Positions 11,561-21,899 of a DNA stretch of 64,000 nt are shown piece after piece (the stretch's first letter is position 1; the number at the start of each line of letters is the position of its first letter). The stretch comes from Carnegiea gigantea (lineage: Eukaryota; Streptophyta; Magnoliopsida; Caryophyllales; Cactaceae): the NCBI GenBank assembly GCA_029747015.1, contig JAKOGI010000532.1, positions 67,501-131,500 on the forward strand. The letters run 5' to 3'. Made by a program: the position numbers and the translations under genes. The notes under the pieces were generated by a model that was not told the DNA's origin, did no database searches, and saw only the letters and a program-made list of their open reading frames with translations.

Positions 11561-11599
11561 ATACGTATTAATCAGCCCAAGACAACAAAAAAATTAAAA

Positions 11600-12540
11600 T
11601 TGACCGAAATCTGGCCAAAAGCAAACTCATTTACGGAGACCCAAACCCCTCGGTATAAATGAGTGACTCTCACCCATTTTAATCCTAACGCTAACTGACT
11701 CACCCTCTACACTTTCTCAGCCCTCTATCCCATCTACCCCTTCTAAAGTGGAAAGGCCTCTTTGCTTCTCTCTCTTCTTGACTCGAGAATGGAGTTCACC
11801 ACTCCATCCCTCTTTGGTTACCGTAAACGGCCAACGCCCCTTGGTTCCCCTTATCCTTTAGCTTCCATTTGACGACGGCTCTCGTATTTACAGCTGTCGA
11901 ACCATGTGGCAAATCACACCCAAATGATGTGCGACCCTCGCCCCCACCGGTGCGAAGAGTGCCCATACCCTTCGATCCATGTCAACCCAATGAGAACCGA
12001 TACCATCACCATGTAGATCGGCTGAAACTGAGTCTGGTGAAAGGACCCACGCACACAACGCGCCACTGAGGTGGTGGCGCGTGGGCTCACGCGCTTCCAG
12101 AAGTGGTGTCTTTCTCAGTTTTCTCTACAAGGTTGCGTAGATCGGTAGTGGTGAGGGGTTTTAAGAGGAAGAAGATCGCGAAAACAACCTTCATTGGCGG
12201 TGCATGACAGACACGCTCCACACCTTCGCAGTGTTGATTGATGGGTATGGGCTCGGCTCCCTCGTTCTCTTATACCCCTTTCTCGAAATTAACCCCTTTT
12301 GTTATTTGGGTAATTTGATAGTCTCAGTGAAGGCCACCGAGGCCTTGTGGGATCCACCTGCACTTGTGCCACAAAAGTGTGGGTGGTGGGGTTTGACAGT
12401 TGGCGGGGTGGGCCTAGATGCACACGTCAAACTTTGGGTTTATCGGCCACTAAGGTCGCGGGTTTGAGTATGGGTTTGGGGGCATAGGGATAACAGAGTT
12501 TAGGGTTTGGAGAGCTTTTATGATTTTAATGGTTAACCTG
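11600..12540. other. GC-rich block in copia-1 leader
   Basis: Base composition shifts sharply from the AT-rich repeats to a GC-balanced block with CT-rich runs, a TATAAAT at about 11652 and two plus-strand open frames (11869-12069 and 12204-12467) of no known family. Two overlapping GC-rich hairpins lie at 12059-12094. It could be the element's own structured leader, or a captured host fragment; the sequence alone does not decide. Confidence 0.45.
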
Positions 12541-12965
12541 ACACACCAAGCACGTTTTAATTCCAATAGCATAATCACAAAGATTAAAACGAACTAATCA
12601 TAAAAGATCAGTCTTTAGTCAAGTCTTCTGGGGAGTGAATTTAGTCATAGAGGTCTGCTAAGCATGAACAATTAACTAGAGCATAGTTGTAAGAATCATT
12701 CTGGCAAGGGATCAGTTCATACGCAGTTGCACAAATCACGATTAGGATCTATGTTATCAATCTGGGCATACCAAACTCAAAAAACAGAAACATTCAACAA
12801 TTAATTCAACTAAAGATGCAATCTTTTAGTTAGTTTGGGGCATCATAATTACAAAAGCGTGCTATTAGAACAGTAGGGTTGCATGATTACAAAAATTAAG
12901 TACTTCAATTGTATAGACAAGCATGCTTTTAATCAATCAGATCTGTCGGGACTAATCCGAATAGT

Positions 12966-12981
12966 TTGGCTCCGATACCAC
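12966..12981 (-). other. copia-1 primer binding site
   Basis: The minus strand reads TGGTATCGGAGCCA one base inside the right LTR, differing at one position from TGGTATCAGAGCCA, the complement of the initiator tRNA-Met 3' end used by most plant copia elements. Confidence 0.92.
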
Positions 12982-13278
12982 TGTAGGATAAATAAAGGAC
13001 TAACCTCGACTACGAAATTAACTGTCGGGAATAGCCCACGTTGATCTAAATGTGAGGCGGCTACTAGAGTCGCCTTTAGGGTTCACTTCCTAGATCCGAA
13101 ACTCGGTCTATGGTTGGGCAGCCGTAAGAGAAGAAGGGGAGAGACTGTGAGATTACCCTTTTCTGTAACCCTTAATTGACCCCCTAAAACATTCTCATAT
13201 AGGTTGGAGGGACAATTAGGGTTGCTGCCCTAAGCGGCTTATGTGGTCGTCGGACCTAAATATTAGGCCGGGCCAACA
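12982..13278 (-). repeat. copia-1 5' LTR
   Basis: 297 bp, TG...CA ends, full-length homologue of 5755-6051. Roughly 30 of about 38 differences from its partner are transitions by hand count. Confidence 0.96.
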
Positions 13279-14165
13279 GTACGAATCAGTAAAATATGAA
13301 AATTTCAAGTACTTTGCTCACTAAACGTATATTTTAGCTCTCCAAAATATAATAAAAAAGTTAGAGTACAAGTAACTAAAACTTTTCAAGTACATCATTC
13401 TTGCGCATTTAAAGAATCTTATATTTGAGTTAATCAAAAAGATATATCATAGTACATTAGATGATGAATATAAAGTATCACTCATTGAACATATACCATA
13501 GTTCACCAGAAAATATCGTACAAAATAAATATTATATCTTAGAATATTAACTATAATATGTATGTGCTAACTGAAAATGTATACACACTCTTTAAAAAAG
13601 AGAAAGAAAGGTAAAAAAGAGAGTGAAATGGAAAGGCAAATATCTCAAAAAAAAGGAAAGCGATTGGTGGCAAAAATTTTTTTTTTAAATTTTAAATATA
13701 GAAAAAGAAGGGAAAATAAAAAGAAGGATGATATAAAAATTAATTATGTTGCAAAAAGAAAAAGGTAATTAATATCCATAAAAATTCAAAAAAAAAAAAA
13801 AACTCCTTTGAGTTGTACTAAATAATCGCAAAGCATGAAACCTGACCGCGAGAGAGATGGTAATCAAACACCATGCCAAAGTGGCATGTGCATGTCATCG
13901 ATTGTTCAAGAGGATTTTATTAACCCGGTTGTTGCCAAATAAGGCTAGACATATACTGTATATGTACGCCCCGTTGTTTGTTATATTATTACTGTTAGTT
14001 ATATTATTCACTAAAAATACAATACAATTCATTAAAAGTATTGAGCTTTGTATTATTTTAGTGAGCAAAATTAATTGCACAATAGTATATTTTGGTAAAT
14101 TGTACAATATTTTTTGTGAGGCCAAATCTAATTATATAAGTACGTGTGTGCAATTAATTGTATGA
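13279..14165. repeat. Field of CTCACTAA motifs, right half
   Basis: Continues the field at 5160-5754. GCTCACTAAAC, CACTCATTGAAC, GTTCACCAG and GTGCTAACTG occur at about 13317-13575, then an A-rich stretch at 13590-13800, then TTCACTAAAAA near 14010 and TTTAGTGAGCAA near 14058. The phrase TTAGAATAT followed by GTGCTMA occurs in both halves (near 5390 and 13540), showing internal duplication. The overlapping open frames at 13857-14165 and 13895-14125 read the same AT-rich DNA on both strands and are not supported as genes. Confidence 0.5.
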
Positions 14166-14639
14166 GATAACAATTGATTGCTTCAGGGGATTCCCTCCTT
14201 TGTCTCCACTAGTTTGTGCTCGTACTCTTGTACGGACATTTTAAATTTTTAAAGAATAATTTAAATAGCACATTTTGCACAAGATAGTTTAAATATTATT
14301 ATAAAATCATCATGTTTAGCTTATTTATCAGTTATGAACTTATAGATATGTAACTAATGAATCACCCAAGAGTTTGTAACTTGGAAAAGAAAAATGAACA
14401 TCATCTTTATGAAATTGTAAAATAGCAATTAGATTAATAGTTTAGGAAGTACATAGGCCTAAATATGTGGAAAAAAATATAGGTTGTGTCGTACTTTTGC
14501 ATGGGGTTTTATATGAACATAGGAATGACTGATGTAAAAATTAAAAATTGTACATATGTTATATAATTTAAAACTTAATAATGGGATGGAAAAAAACACT
14601 TTCATAAGCAAATGATAAGTTCAAGAATAAAAATGATAC
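14166..14639. other. AT-rich spacer, nothing recognised
   Basis: No open frame above background and no terminal repeat seen. Confidence 0.45.
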
Positions 14640-14907
14640 ATGCACCAATATTTCAATTTAGAAAATAATAGTTAGAATGCATTTCATATAAATTTGCGCC
14701 AAACTTGTGATCCTAAAATGAGATTTCATCTACTCGTACTAATCTTCTTATCAAAAATTTTAATGCTTCTAGATGACTTCATTAACTATTTAACCACATC
14801 ATCTACTTGTATTTTTGTAGTTTATGTTTCTAGATGATCTTACTAACTAATTATTGAAGTGCATGCACTATTAACCGATATTTTTGCATTTTTCTTCTAT
14901 CAATATA
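14640..14907. repeat. Tandem duplication, copy A (interrupted)
   Basis: Shares in order, with 20095-20390: GAATGCATTTCATAT, a GAGATTNCATCTACTCGTA phrase, TTTTAATG-TTCTA, and ATTAACC-ATATTTTTGCATT. Copy A continues after copia-2 at 19915-19960 (AAACTAATAATCAATG), matching the end of copy B (AAACTAATATTCAATG), so the duplication is older than copia-2. Confidence 0.75.
14903..14907. repeat. copia-2 target duplication, left
   Basis: ATATA directly before the left LTR; identical to 19910-19914 directly after the right LTR. Confidence 0.85.
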
Positions 14908-15135
14908 TGGAAAGTAATGTGAATGTGAGAACATATGTATGTGACTGCTCACCCGATCAGGAATTATCATTGATTAACTAGTCGTTATACAAGGGCTTGT
15001 TATACATGGATTAGGAAACTAGAATCATACAAATAATACAATACTAGGAAACTTGCAGCCAAGAAGATTACCATTGAGGTCTAATTTTCAAAGTATGATA
15101 GGAATATAATTTCACCAATAATAGGACTCCTAACA
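14908..15135 (-). repeat. copia-2 3' LTR
   Basis: Begins TGGAAAGTAATG, ends ACTCCTAACA. It differs from its partner mainly by a 6 bp indel near 15090 and scattered transitions. Confidence 0.96.
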
Positions 15136-15147
15136 CTCCCCCTCAAG
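15136..15147 (-). other. copia-2 polypurine tract
   Basis: The minus strand reads TTGAGGGGGAG against the LTR end. Confidence 0.88.
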
Positions 15148-15231
15148 TTTGTGCATGAGGATTAAGAACGCCCAGATTGCCCATCAGATAGTGAAACTGA
15201 TGCTGCCCCAATGTCTTAGTGAATATGTCTG

Positions 15232-15642
15232 TCAGCTGCTTGGTAGTAGGAGAATACTACAGATGAATTTCTCCTGAAACAATCCGCTCCCTAATAAAAT
15301 GACAGTCGACTTTGATATGTTTGGTACGCTTATGGAAGACAGGATTGTTTGCGATGTGTACACAGCCTTATTGTCACAATAAAGATGTGCAGGTGACATG
15401 GGATAATCAAGAAGCTTAAGAAGATTGCAAATCCATATTACCTCTCTAGTGGCACTAGCCATAGCTTGATACTCTGCTTCAGCGAACGACCTGGACACGG
15501 TAGCTTGCTTTTCAGTTTTCCATGAGATAGGAGCTGGATGGAGCCGGAGAAAGTATCCAGTGATAGACCAACGAGACATAGGACATCCAGCCCAATCGGG
15601 GTCATAGGAGACTTGAAGAGTAAGAGGACTATCAGCAGGCAA
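15232..15642 (-). pseudogene. copia-2 RNase H
   Basis: A 136-residue frame with DPDWAGCP, then ITGYFLRLHPAPISWKTEKQ and VSRSFAEAEYQAMA, then LYCDNKA. These are the copia RNase H motifs SDADWAGCP, STTGY---LG-SPISWK-KKQ, SSAEAEYRA and CDN. The Asp of DWAG, Glu of AEAEY and Asp of CDN are retained. The C-terminal 25 residues run into untranslated sequence after a frameshift. Of the copia-2 domains this and the integrase are the best preserved. Confidence 0.93.
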
Positions 15643-15849
15643 GAGTATCCCTTATCCGAGGTAAGACTTGAGATACCGCAGCAAGCGTATAACAGCTTCC
15701 CAATGACTTTGACGAGGGTCCAGCATGAATTGGCTCAAAATATGAACCAAATAGGTGAGGTCTTGACGAGCAATCGTGAGATAAAGAAACCCGCCCACCA
15801 AGCGACGCTATCGCGACCCATTAATAATGCGACTCCCTAAATCTGAACG

Positions 15850-16772
15850 AATACGGTGATTTTGCTCCATAGGAAAGGAGGATGGCTTAGCACATAGCAT
15901 ACCACATTCAGAGAGAATATCGAGAGCATACTTACGCTGATAAAGGAAAAGGCCTTGTGGTGAATGAGCAACCTCGATACCAAGAAAGTACTTAAGTAGC
16001 CCAAGATCTTTTAACCTAAGACACTTATGTAAGTACTATTTAAAGGCATCGCAGCATTGGGGAGAACTGCCCGGGAGTACCAAATCATCGACATATATGA
16101 GGAGAGCTAGGAAAACCTTAATGTGTTGATAAACAAATGATGAATGATCCAAGGGGCACTGGTGAAAACCATAATCGAGCAAAGCAGATGCAAGCTTAAA
16201 GAACCACTGTCGAGGAGCCTGTTGAAGCCCATAAAGAGACTGCTGAAGTTTGCAAATAAGATGAGGCCAAGGAGGCCGGAAACCTGGAGGAGGTTTCATG
16301 TGGATATCTTTAGATCCCCATAGAGAAAAGCATTGTGGATGTCAATTTGATGTAGCTCCCATCCCTTAGAAATAGTAACAAATAGAAGACAACAAATGGT
16401 CTCCATTTTGGCCATTGGAGCAAATGTCTCATCGTAGTCTTCACCTTCTACTTGGGTATTAACCAAGAACGACTAGACGTTCTTTGTAGCATTGATGGTC
16501 CCATCAGCATGATATTTGATTTTGTAAACCCATTTATGACCAAGAGCTCTTTTTCCTGGTGGTAGAGGCATGTATACCCATATAGCATTGTCCTCGAGCA
16601 CAAATATCTCCTGTGCCATGGCTTTACAGCAGTTTTCATCATGAACAGCTTGGGAAAAAAACCGAGGCTCATGGTGAGAAGTAATGGCTACTAACAAAGC
16701 ACGATGATTTGTAGAGAAGTTATCATAACCAATGTAACAGGTTAAGGGATGGGACGTACCTGAAGGAGCCAA
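15850..16772 (-). pseudogene. copia-2 reverse transcriptase
   Basis: Three minus-strand frames. 16772-16473 and 16672-16448 carry the N-terminal motifs (AMAQEIFVLEDNAIWVYMPL, GHKWVYKIKYHADGTINATK). 16299-16036 carries FRPPWPHLICKLQQSLYGLQ and the intact catalytic box LLIYVDDLVLPGSS. Conserved FLGIE-type and KYALDIL-type sequence continues toward 15850 in other frames. Reverse transcriptase copies the element RNA. The active site survives but at least two frameshifts separate the parts. Confidence 0.92.
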
Positions 16773-17149
16773 TGGAGTGGGTGATGAGAGGGGGTCTTTT
16801 ATGATGTGACAGATGTAATCCTAGAGATGCACAGGAGGTCGTCAAGAACGTTGTGGGCGATCGGATGTAGAAGATACGGTCCCAGTCGCCTCACCGTGAG
16901 ACTGAGCAATGGTCTCATTACGAGGTGGCCCAACGACGTTAGTGACTTCCGACCCTATGTCTAAGGCAGAACTGGGCTGCTCAATGTTAGTTTCCAGTGG
17001 CCCATCACCAGGCACAAGCATGAGATCTTCGCTAGGCTCAACAATGTGGGTCTTATGCTATGTGGGCTGACTGGTGGATGGAGTCAAGGGAGCCACCGAG
17101 TCTGGGTTAGCAGAATTGGGCTGGTCTATTGGGTAAGTGAGGCTAGTAG

Positions 17150-18000
17150 AAGAGGGGCATGAGGAATCATGGTGAGATGGCTCGTTTGCTAGATTCTTGT
17201 TCATATGTTCCTGCTCCATGTGATGGGAAGGTGCACCCTCAAACTGAAATGGAAAATGTCTTCATAGAAGATCACATCTCGGGAAACAAAAATTTGCCGT
17301 GTTTTCAAGTCATAACACGCCATCCTTTTTGTCCATACAGATAGCCCAAAAAAATACATTTGGCTACTTGAGGACTAAACTTATCTAGTTTGGACTCATG
17401 ATTATGAGCGTAACATAAACACCAGAAAATTTTAATGAGCTCATAATTAGGTTTAGCACTAAACAAAACCTCATAGGGAGTTTTTGACTCGAGAAGCTTA
17501 GTGGGCGTTTCATTTATAAGATATGCGGCTGACAACACACATTCCCCCTAGAACATAATGGGCAAATAAGCTTGAAATGCAAGGGCTCTGGAGACATTCA
17601 TAATGTGCCGATTTTTTTGCTCTACCCTTCCATTATGTCGTGGGGTGTCCACACAAGAGGTTTCACACAAGATGCCATTCTCATAAAAATAAGCACGTAA
17701 TGATTTATTGATAAATTATGTGCCTTTGTCACTATGTATTCGCTTGATAGTCCCTCCAAATTGGGTTTTGACTAGTGAACAAGACTCCACAATTCTATCA
17801 TAAGTTTTGGATTTATCCTTAAGAAAAAAGACCTAGACTGCTCTACTGTAATCATCAATAATACAAAGAAAATAGTGACAACCACCAAATGATGAAGTTT
17901 GGTACCGACCCCAAAGATCACAATGAATCAAGGCGAAAGGGTTTTTTGCTCATGCATTACCAATCGGAAAAGGATTTCTAGTTTGTTTTGGCATACATCA
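17150..18000 (-). pseudogene. copia-2 integrase
   Basis: Broken minus-strand frames read IKRIHSDKGT, a stop, then FYENGILCETSCVDTPRHNG and RVEQKNRHIMNVSRALAFQA, continuing into the 77-residue frame 17538-17305 (LSAAYLINETPTKLLESKTP, then CLCYAHN and KCIFLGY). The Asp of SD-GT and the Glu of RVE-K are kept; a stop follows SDKGT. The variable Ser/Pro-rich linker to the RT lies at 16800-17250. The order and motifs are those of Ty1-copia. Confidence 0.92.
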
Positions 18001-18158
18001 CAACAGCTTAAAGCATCTTTATTAAATTAAAATTCACAACTCGCTTAAATAATTGATAAATTTGCAGCTGAAGGGTGCCGAAGGTGCTAATGCTAAAGAA
18101 TAGACCCCTTGGTACTGATTGCCACAAAGCTTGTTCCTCCTGTGCCAGTTTTGAAATA

Positions 18159-18509
18159 CTACACCCCAGTTCTCATATCACCCGTTCCTATCGGCTTCTT
18201 TGAGGTAAGGTCCTGTATCACACAAAAATTAGCCCCGTAAAAAACAATACAATTTCCTGCTTCTGCTAATTGTTGAACAGATGTCAAATTGCAAGTAAAC
18301 ATTGGGGTATAGAGAACTTTTTTTAATATCAATCCACCAAGATCCACTTTTCCAGCCTTTTCGGCTACAATAACTCTCCTATCATGTAACACAATGTGGA
18401 TAGGTTTGTGGAAATGATGTAAATCAGTAAACGCACAAAGGTCCGAAGTTATTTGATGAGAGGCCCCAAAGCCCAGAACCCATTTAGAAAACTGAGACTG
18501 ACCGCTCAT
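18159..18509 (-). pseudogene. copia-2 protease
   Basis: A 116-residue frame starting MSGQSQFSKWVLGFGASHQI. The family motif is W-LD-GASHH, so the catalytic Asp is replaced by Gly. LYTPMFTCNLTSVQQL and GTGDMRTG follow, matching the LY-P----NL-S--QL and IG-G------LY motifs before the integrase. Retroviral-type aspartic proteases cut the gag-pol polyprotein; this one cannot. Confidence 0.9.
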
Positions 18510-18678
18510 CTTCTCCTTCCTCTCATGTTAAACAATGCCTCTACCTGGCTGGGACTCAACCCATCAAATGGTTCACTTGCCTGAGTTTCATTCTCACCTC
18601 CAGTCCCGCCCGATATGTCGAGTATGCCTCTGCCTGGGCTCCAGCGTGTTGGACCGCGCCGCTTCATCTGACGCCGCT

Positions 18679-19077
18679 TCAGGTCAGTTCGGACTCGTCT
18701 CCATCATGCAGCGCTCCCCCTAAATTCCCACCTCCTGGTCGGAATCCTCCTTGGCTTGCCCGATTTGTGCGACGAGTCTGCCAATTGGGTGTATAGCCCA
18801 CAATCTCAAAGCACTGGCTGCGTTCGTAGCCTAATTTCTGGCAATGGGTGCATCTGGGTCGGTTAGGGTTTCGAGATCTGTTCACGGATGAAGCTTTGAA
18901 TGCCGACGTCTCGACCATTGTCTTGTTCTCCATCTCCTTCGCCAGCGACCGCTGCCTTTCTTCCCTGAGTATTGTTGCGTAGGCTTTATTGAGGCTAGGC
19001 TGTGTTTCCATTACTAGTAAGCTCGATCTGAGAGTTCCAAATTGGTCTGTGTCTAAACCCATCAAGAACTGATGCAC
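18679..19077 (-). pseudogene. copia-2 gag, C-terminal part with zinc knuckle
   Basis: A 132-residue frame beginning MHQFLMGLDTDQFGTLRSSL, the FL-GL---Y---R-----P-P-L--AY capsid motif. It then has RCTHCQKLGYERSQC, a CCHC knuckle in which the His is Tyr. It ends in a Gly/Arg-rich tail. It joins the N-terminal frame at 19157-19504 across a frameshift near 19080-19150. Confidence 0.93.
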
Positions 19078-19156
19078 ACGCTCACCCTCAACAAATCTGT
19101 TGAGATTAAAGTCTTTGGTGCACTTGCAATTCGGCAGGGCGAGGTAAGCCCCGAGT

Positions 19157-19670
19157 TCATCCTACAAAGTTTTCATCTTGGTGAAGTATTTCTATGATCG
19201 TCGAATTTCCTTGATTCGTGAGAGTGATGTCTCTCTTTAATTGGCGTATGCGAATCTCGTTTCCTTGTGAATAGCGGTCTTTGAGATCAGACCACAATTT
19301 CTCAGCCGTTTCGGCAAAGGTAACGGAACCGTAAAGACTTATGTCTATCGCATTGTGTAGCCATGCCAAAACCATTGAGTTACATCTCTCCCAGGCATGT
19401 CCTTCTGGGGAGTTGATTTCTGGTTTACTCAATGTACCATCAATGGACATCAACTTGTTCTTAGACTTCAATGCATTGATTACAACTCGATTCCAAGTCT
19501 CCAATTAGCATAATTGTCTCCGGTGAAAGTAACGAGACAAATTATGTTTCCTGGATTATCTGAGGCACACAAATAGTAAGGTGATTGAGGATCATTTATA
19601 TTGATTTCAATGGTTTTGTCTTTTGGTTTGTCCTCACCCGTTATGAGCTACTCTGACTGGGAGGAAAGAT
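19157..19670 (-). pseudogene. copia-2 gag, N-terminal part
   Basis: The frame 19504-19157 has METWNRVVINALKSKNKLMS and IDGTL, then LWSDLKDRYSQGNEIRI and RQLKRDI, the UBN2/Retrotran-gag capsid of copia elements (Y--W---M---L--KNKL-F-DG, LW-DL--RF---N---I-QLK--I). The first codons up to about 19670 lie beyond a stop at 19504. Gag forms the particle that holds element RNA. Confidence 0.93.
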
Positions 19671-19687
19671 TTACGGCTCCGATACAA
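19671..19687 (-). other. copia-2 primer binding site
   Basis: The minus strand reads TTGTATCGGAGCCG directly inside the right LTR, related to the tRNA-Met complement TGGTATCAGAGC. Confidence 0.85.
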
Positions 19688-19909
19688 TGTAAAGTAATGT
19701 GAAGGTGAGAAAGTATGTATGTGACTGCTCACCTTGGTCAGGAATTATCATTGATTAAATAGTCATTATACAAGGGCTAGTTGTACATGGATTAGGAAAC
19801 TAGGATCATACAAATAACACAACACTAGGAAACTTGCAGCCAAGAAGATTACTACTGAGGTCTAATTTATGATAGGAATACAATTTTACCAATAATAGGA
19901 CTCCTAACA
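19688..19909 (-). repeat. copia-2 5' LTR
   Basis: Begins TGTAAAGTAATG, ends ACTCCTAACA; partner of 14908-15135. It is followed by ATATA at 19910-19914. Confidence 0.96.
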
Positions 19910-20094
19910 ATATATATAAACTAATAATCAATGTTTATTATGTGCTCCTTTTTCATTTAAAAATATAAAAAGTAAAACTAAAATGAAGAGAATCTCTCAC
20001 AACTATAATATAATTAAATTTTCTAGTTCAAGGAATATTATATGGAGATATAAATTCTGGCACCTTGATCATAGAACCAACACTTTAAAACAAT

Positions 20095-20390
20095 CTTATA
20101 TGAATAGCTAGAACGCATTTCATATGAACTGGCACCTATCTTATGATCATACAATGAGATTACATCTACTCGTATTACTCTCGCATTACTCTTCTTATTA
20201 GTGGTTTTAATGTTTCTAAATGATTTTATTAGTTGTTGAAATGCAACCACCAACATATATTTTTGCATTACTATGTTTCTAAACATATGATTTTGCTAAG
20301 TAATTACTGAAGTGCACCATTAACCTATATTTTTGCATTTATTTCAATCAATTCTATAAACTAATATTCAATGATTATTGCAAAAATTGA
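20095..20390. repeat. Tandem duplication, copy B
   Basis: Uninterrupted partner of 14640-14907 plus 19915-19960. The minus-strand open frame 20038-20286 lies in this repeat and has no family motif, so it is not called a gene. Confidence 0.75.
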
Positions 20391-20604
20391 CCTGAAGGGA
20401 ATATCTCACAACTTGATCATATAGCCAGTATTTTATACTCCGTTTACCATTATTGGATTCTAGTATTCAACCAAAGAGTTATGGAAATTTGTAGGCTCTA
20501 ATTTGATGTAGAACCAATATGGTCAAATATCATAAAAACCTTCCAAAAAGCAATAGTTTGATAAATAGCAATCTGACTGACAAAATTTAATTAAACAACA
20601 AATA

Positions 20605-20795
20605 AGTATTCAAACTATAACTTTATTGCCCCATATTCTGCTTGGCTCCATGAACAAATATTGAATAACATATTCATGATGAACATGAGAAATAGCACAT
20701 AGGTATCCGAACTATAGCTTTATGGTCCCACATTCTACTTGGCTCTATGAACAAATCATTGAACAACATATTCATGATGAACATGTGAAATAGAA
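20605..20795. repeat. Two tandem copies of a ~95 bp unit
   Basis: 20605-20700 and 20701-20795 align along their length. Shared landmarks are AACTATA, CTTGGCTC-ATGAACAAAT and ACATATTCATGATGAACATG followed by GAAATAG. About 85 percent identity by eye. Confidence 0.9.
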
Positions 20796-21639
20796 TAATA
20801 TAAACTTGAATATATTTGGTGATATGATAGAGATTGATTGTTGAAGATTAGAAGAGAAATGTAAATTTAATAATAGTATGGAAGTGGAGAATAGGAGAGA
20901 CAAAATTGAATGGGAGATGAAGTCAAGAAGAGAGAAATGCCAGGGGCATTAAAGCATTGATTATGGAAGAGGTGATGGTTGAGGCAGAGTGGGAAACATG
21001 GAATGTTAAGGAAAGCCACGCTAGAATCAAGAGAAGTTAACGTGAGAGAGGTTCAGGATGAGTTTTATTTTTTTAAAATGAAAATTCAGGGTAGTTAGAT
21101 AAGAGGGTAAATCAAAATTTTTGAAATTTAAAATTTAAATAGATATTATTAGAGAGTAATTTTGGAGGGAATGTGTACAGTTATAGGATTAAGGGAGGGA
21201 AAATTTATTAACCCCCATTATTCTACTACTTATAATATAAAGATTTCTGTACACGTCACGATGGCTACATATTAATAAGTAATAACTAGTATGGGCTTCC
21301 GAAGAACAAGAAGGAAATCTGGAAGATTGTCCCTTCCCTTGGATGGAAGACCACTTTTCTTGTCCTTTATAATTTGCCAAAAGTTGAAGGCAACCGATAA
21401 TGGGAGAGGACTTTAAATTTTAAATCCGGGGAGCGATGTGAATAACGCTTTCTGTATTTGTTTAAGTTGCCAAACACACTTCCACAAGGATTATTTCTTT
21501 ATACTTGTATATTCCCTAGACACATATCTACTCTATCTACTTCGTATTTTAAGCTAAGAAAGTGAATTTCCATCATTTAATATTTCTATTACTGAACGTG
21601 AGTTTTATAATAGTTTTAATTTGTTAAAGAATTTCTTTT
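20796..21639. other. No gene recognised
   Basis: Purine-rich at 20830-21180, then AT-rich. The 63-residue minus frame 21189-21380 has no family motif. The phrase TTCTACTACTTATAATATAAAG near 21220 resembles Helitron-like 5' ends, but no partner end was found. Confidence 0.4.
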
Positions 21640-21899
21640 TTTTGAAAAGCAACTTTAAGCCTTTTGAAATTAATCTTTTTATTTGTCATATGGATAAACT
21701 TACATTTGAATCTATCTAAATGATAATTAGTGGTGCCTACCCTAAATAGGGTAGCCAAGCTTGTATTTATAGATAAGTTAGTGTTTGCAACCATACAAGA
21801 GAGACCCTTCAAGGCCCAATATAAGTTACATGAATATATGCGCTATTACACCCCCTCAATCTGTACGTGGTGGGAGCATAGAGAGATTGCCCTTGAATT

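Larger units (their letters stand above)
5755..13278 (-). mobile_element. Ty1-copia element, copia-1, complete but decayed
   Basis: It is bounded by two 297 bp LTRs (5755-6051 and 12982-13278) with TG...CA ends. The flanking 5 bp are GTACA on the left and GTACG on the right, a target duplication with one mismatch. A primer site related to initiator tRNA-Met lies beside the right LTR and a purine tract beside the left one, so the element reads on the minus strand. From right to left come leader, gag remnant, protease, integrase, reverse transcriptase and RNase H, the Ty1-copia order. By my hand count the LTRs differ at about 38 of 297 positions, so it is old. The interval between primer site and recognisable gag is about 2.4 kb, unusually long. 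Confidence 0.95.
14908..19909 (-). mobile_element. Ty1-copia element, copia-2, complete but decayed
   Basis: 5.0 kb element with LTRs at 14908-15135 (228 bp) and 19688-19909 (222 bp) and a perfect 5 bp duplication ATATA. The primer site (minus strand TTGTATCGGAGCC, an initiator-tRNA-Met type) abuts the right LTR and the purine tract GAGGGGGAG abuts the left one, so it reads on the minus strand. Gag, protease, integrase, reverse transcriptase and RNase H follow in copia order and fill the element with no spare sequence, unlike copia-1. The LTRs are clearly closer to each other than those of copia-1. Stops and frameshifts break the single gag-pol frame into at least eight pieces. Confidence 0.97.

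Noticed and set aside
11869..12467. Two plus-strand open frames as host genes
   Set aside because: They lie inside copia-1 leader, have no family motif and no splice or homology support; described only as a GC-rich block.
13857..14165. Plus and minus open frames overlapping each other
   Set aside because: AT-rich DNA without stops by chance; part of the CTCACTAA motif field, with no protein motif.
21215..21245. Helitron 5' end (TTCTACTACTTATAATATAAAG)
   Set aside because: No hairpin plus CTRR 3' end and no Rep/helicase sequence found; the match is to a short AT-rich phrase only.
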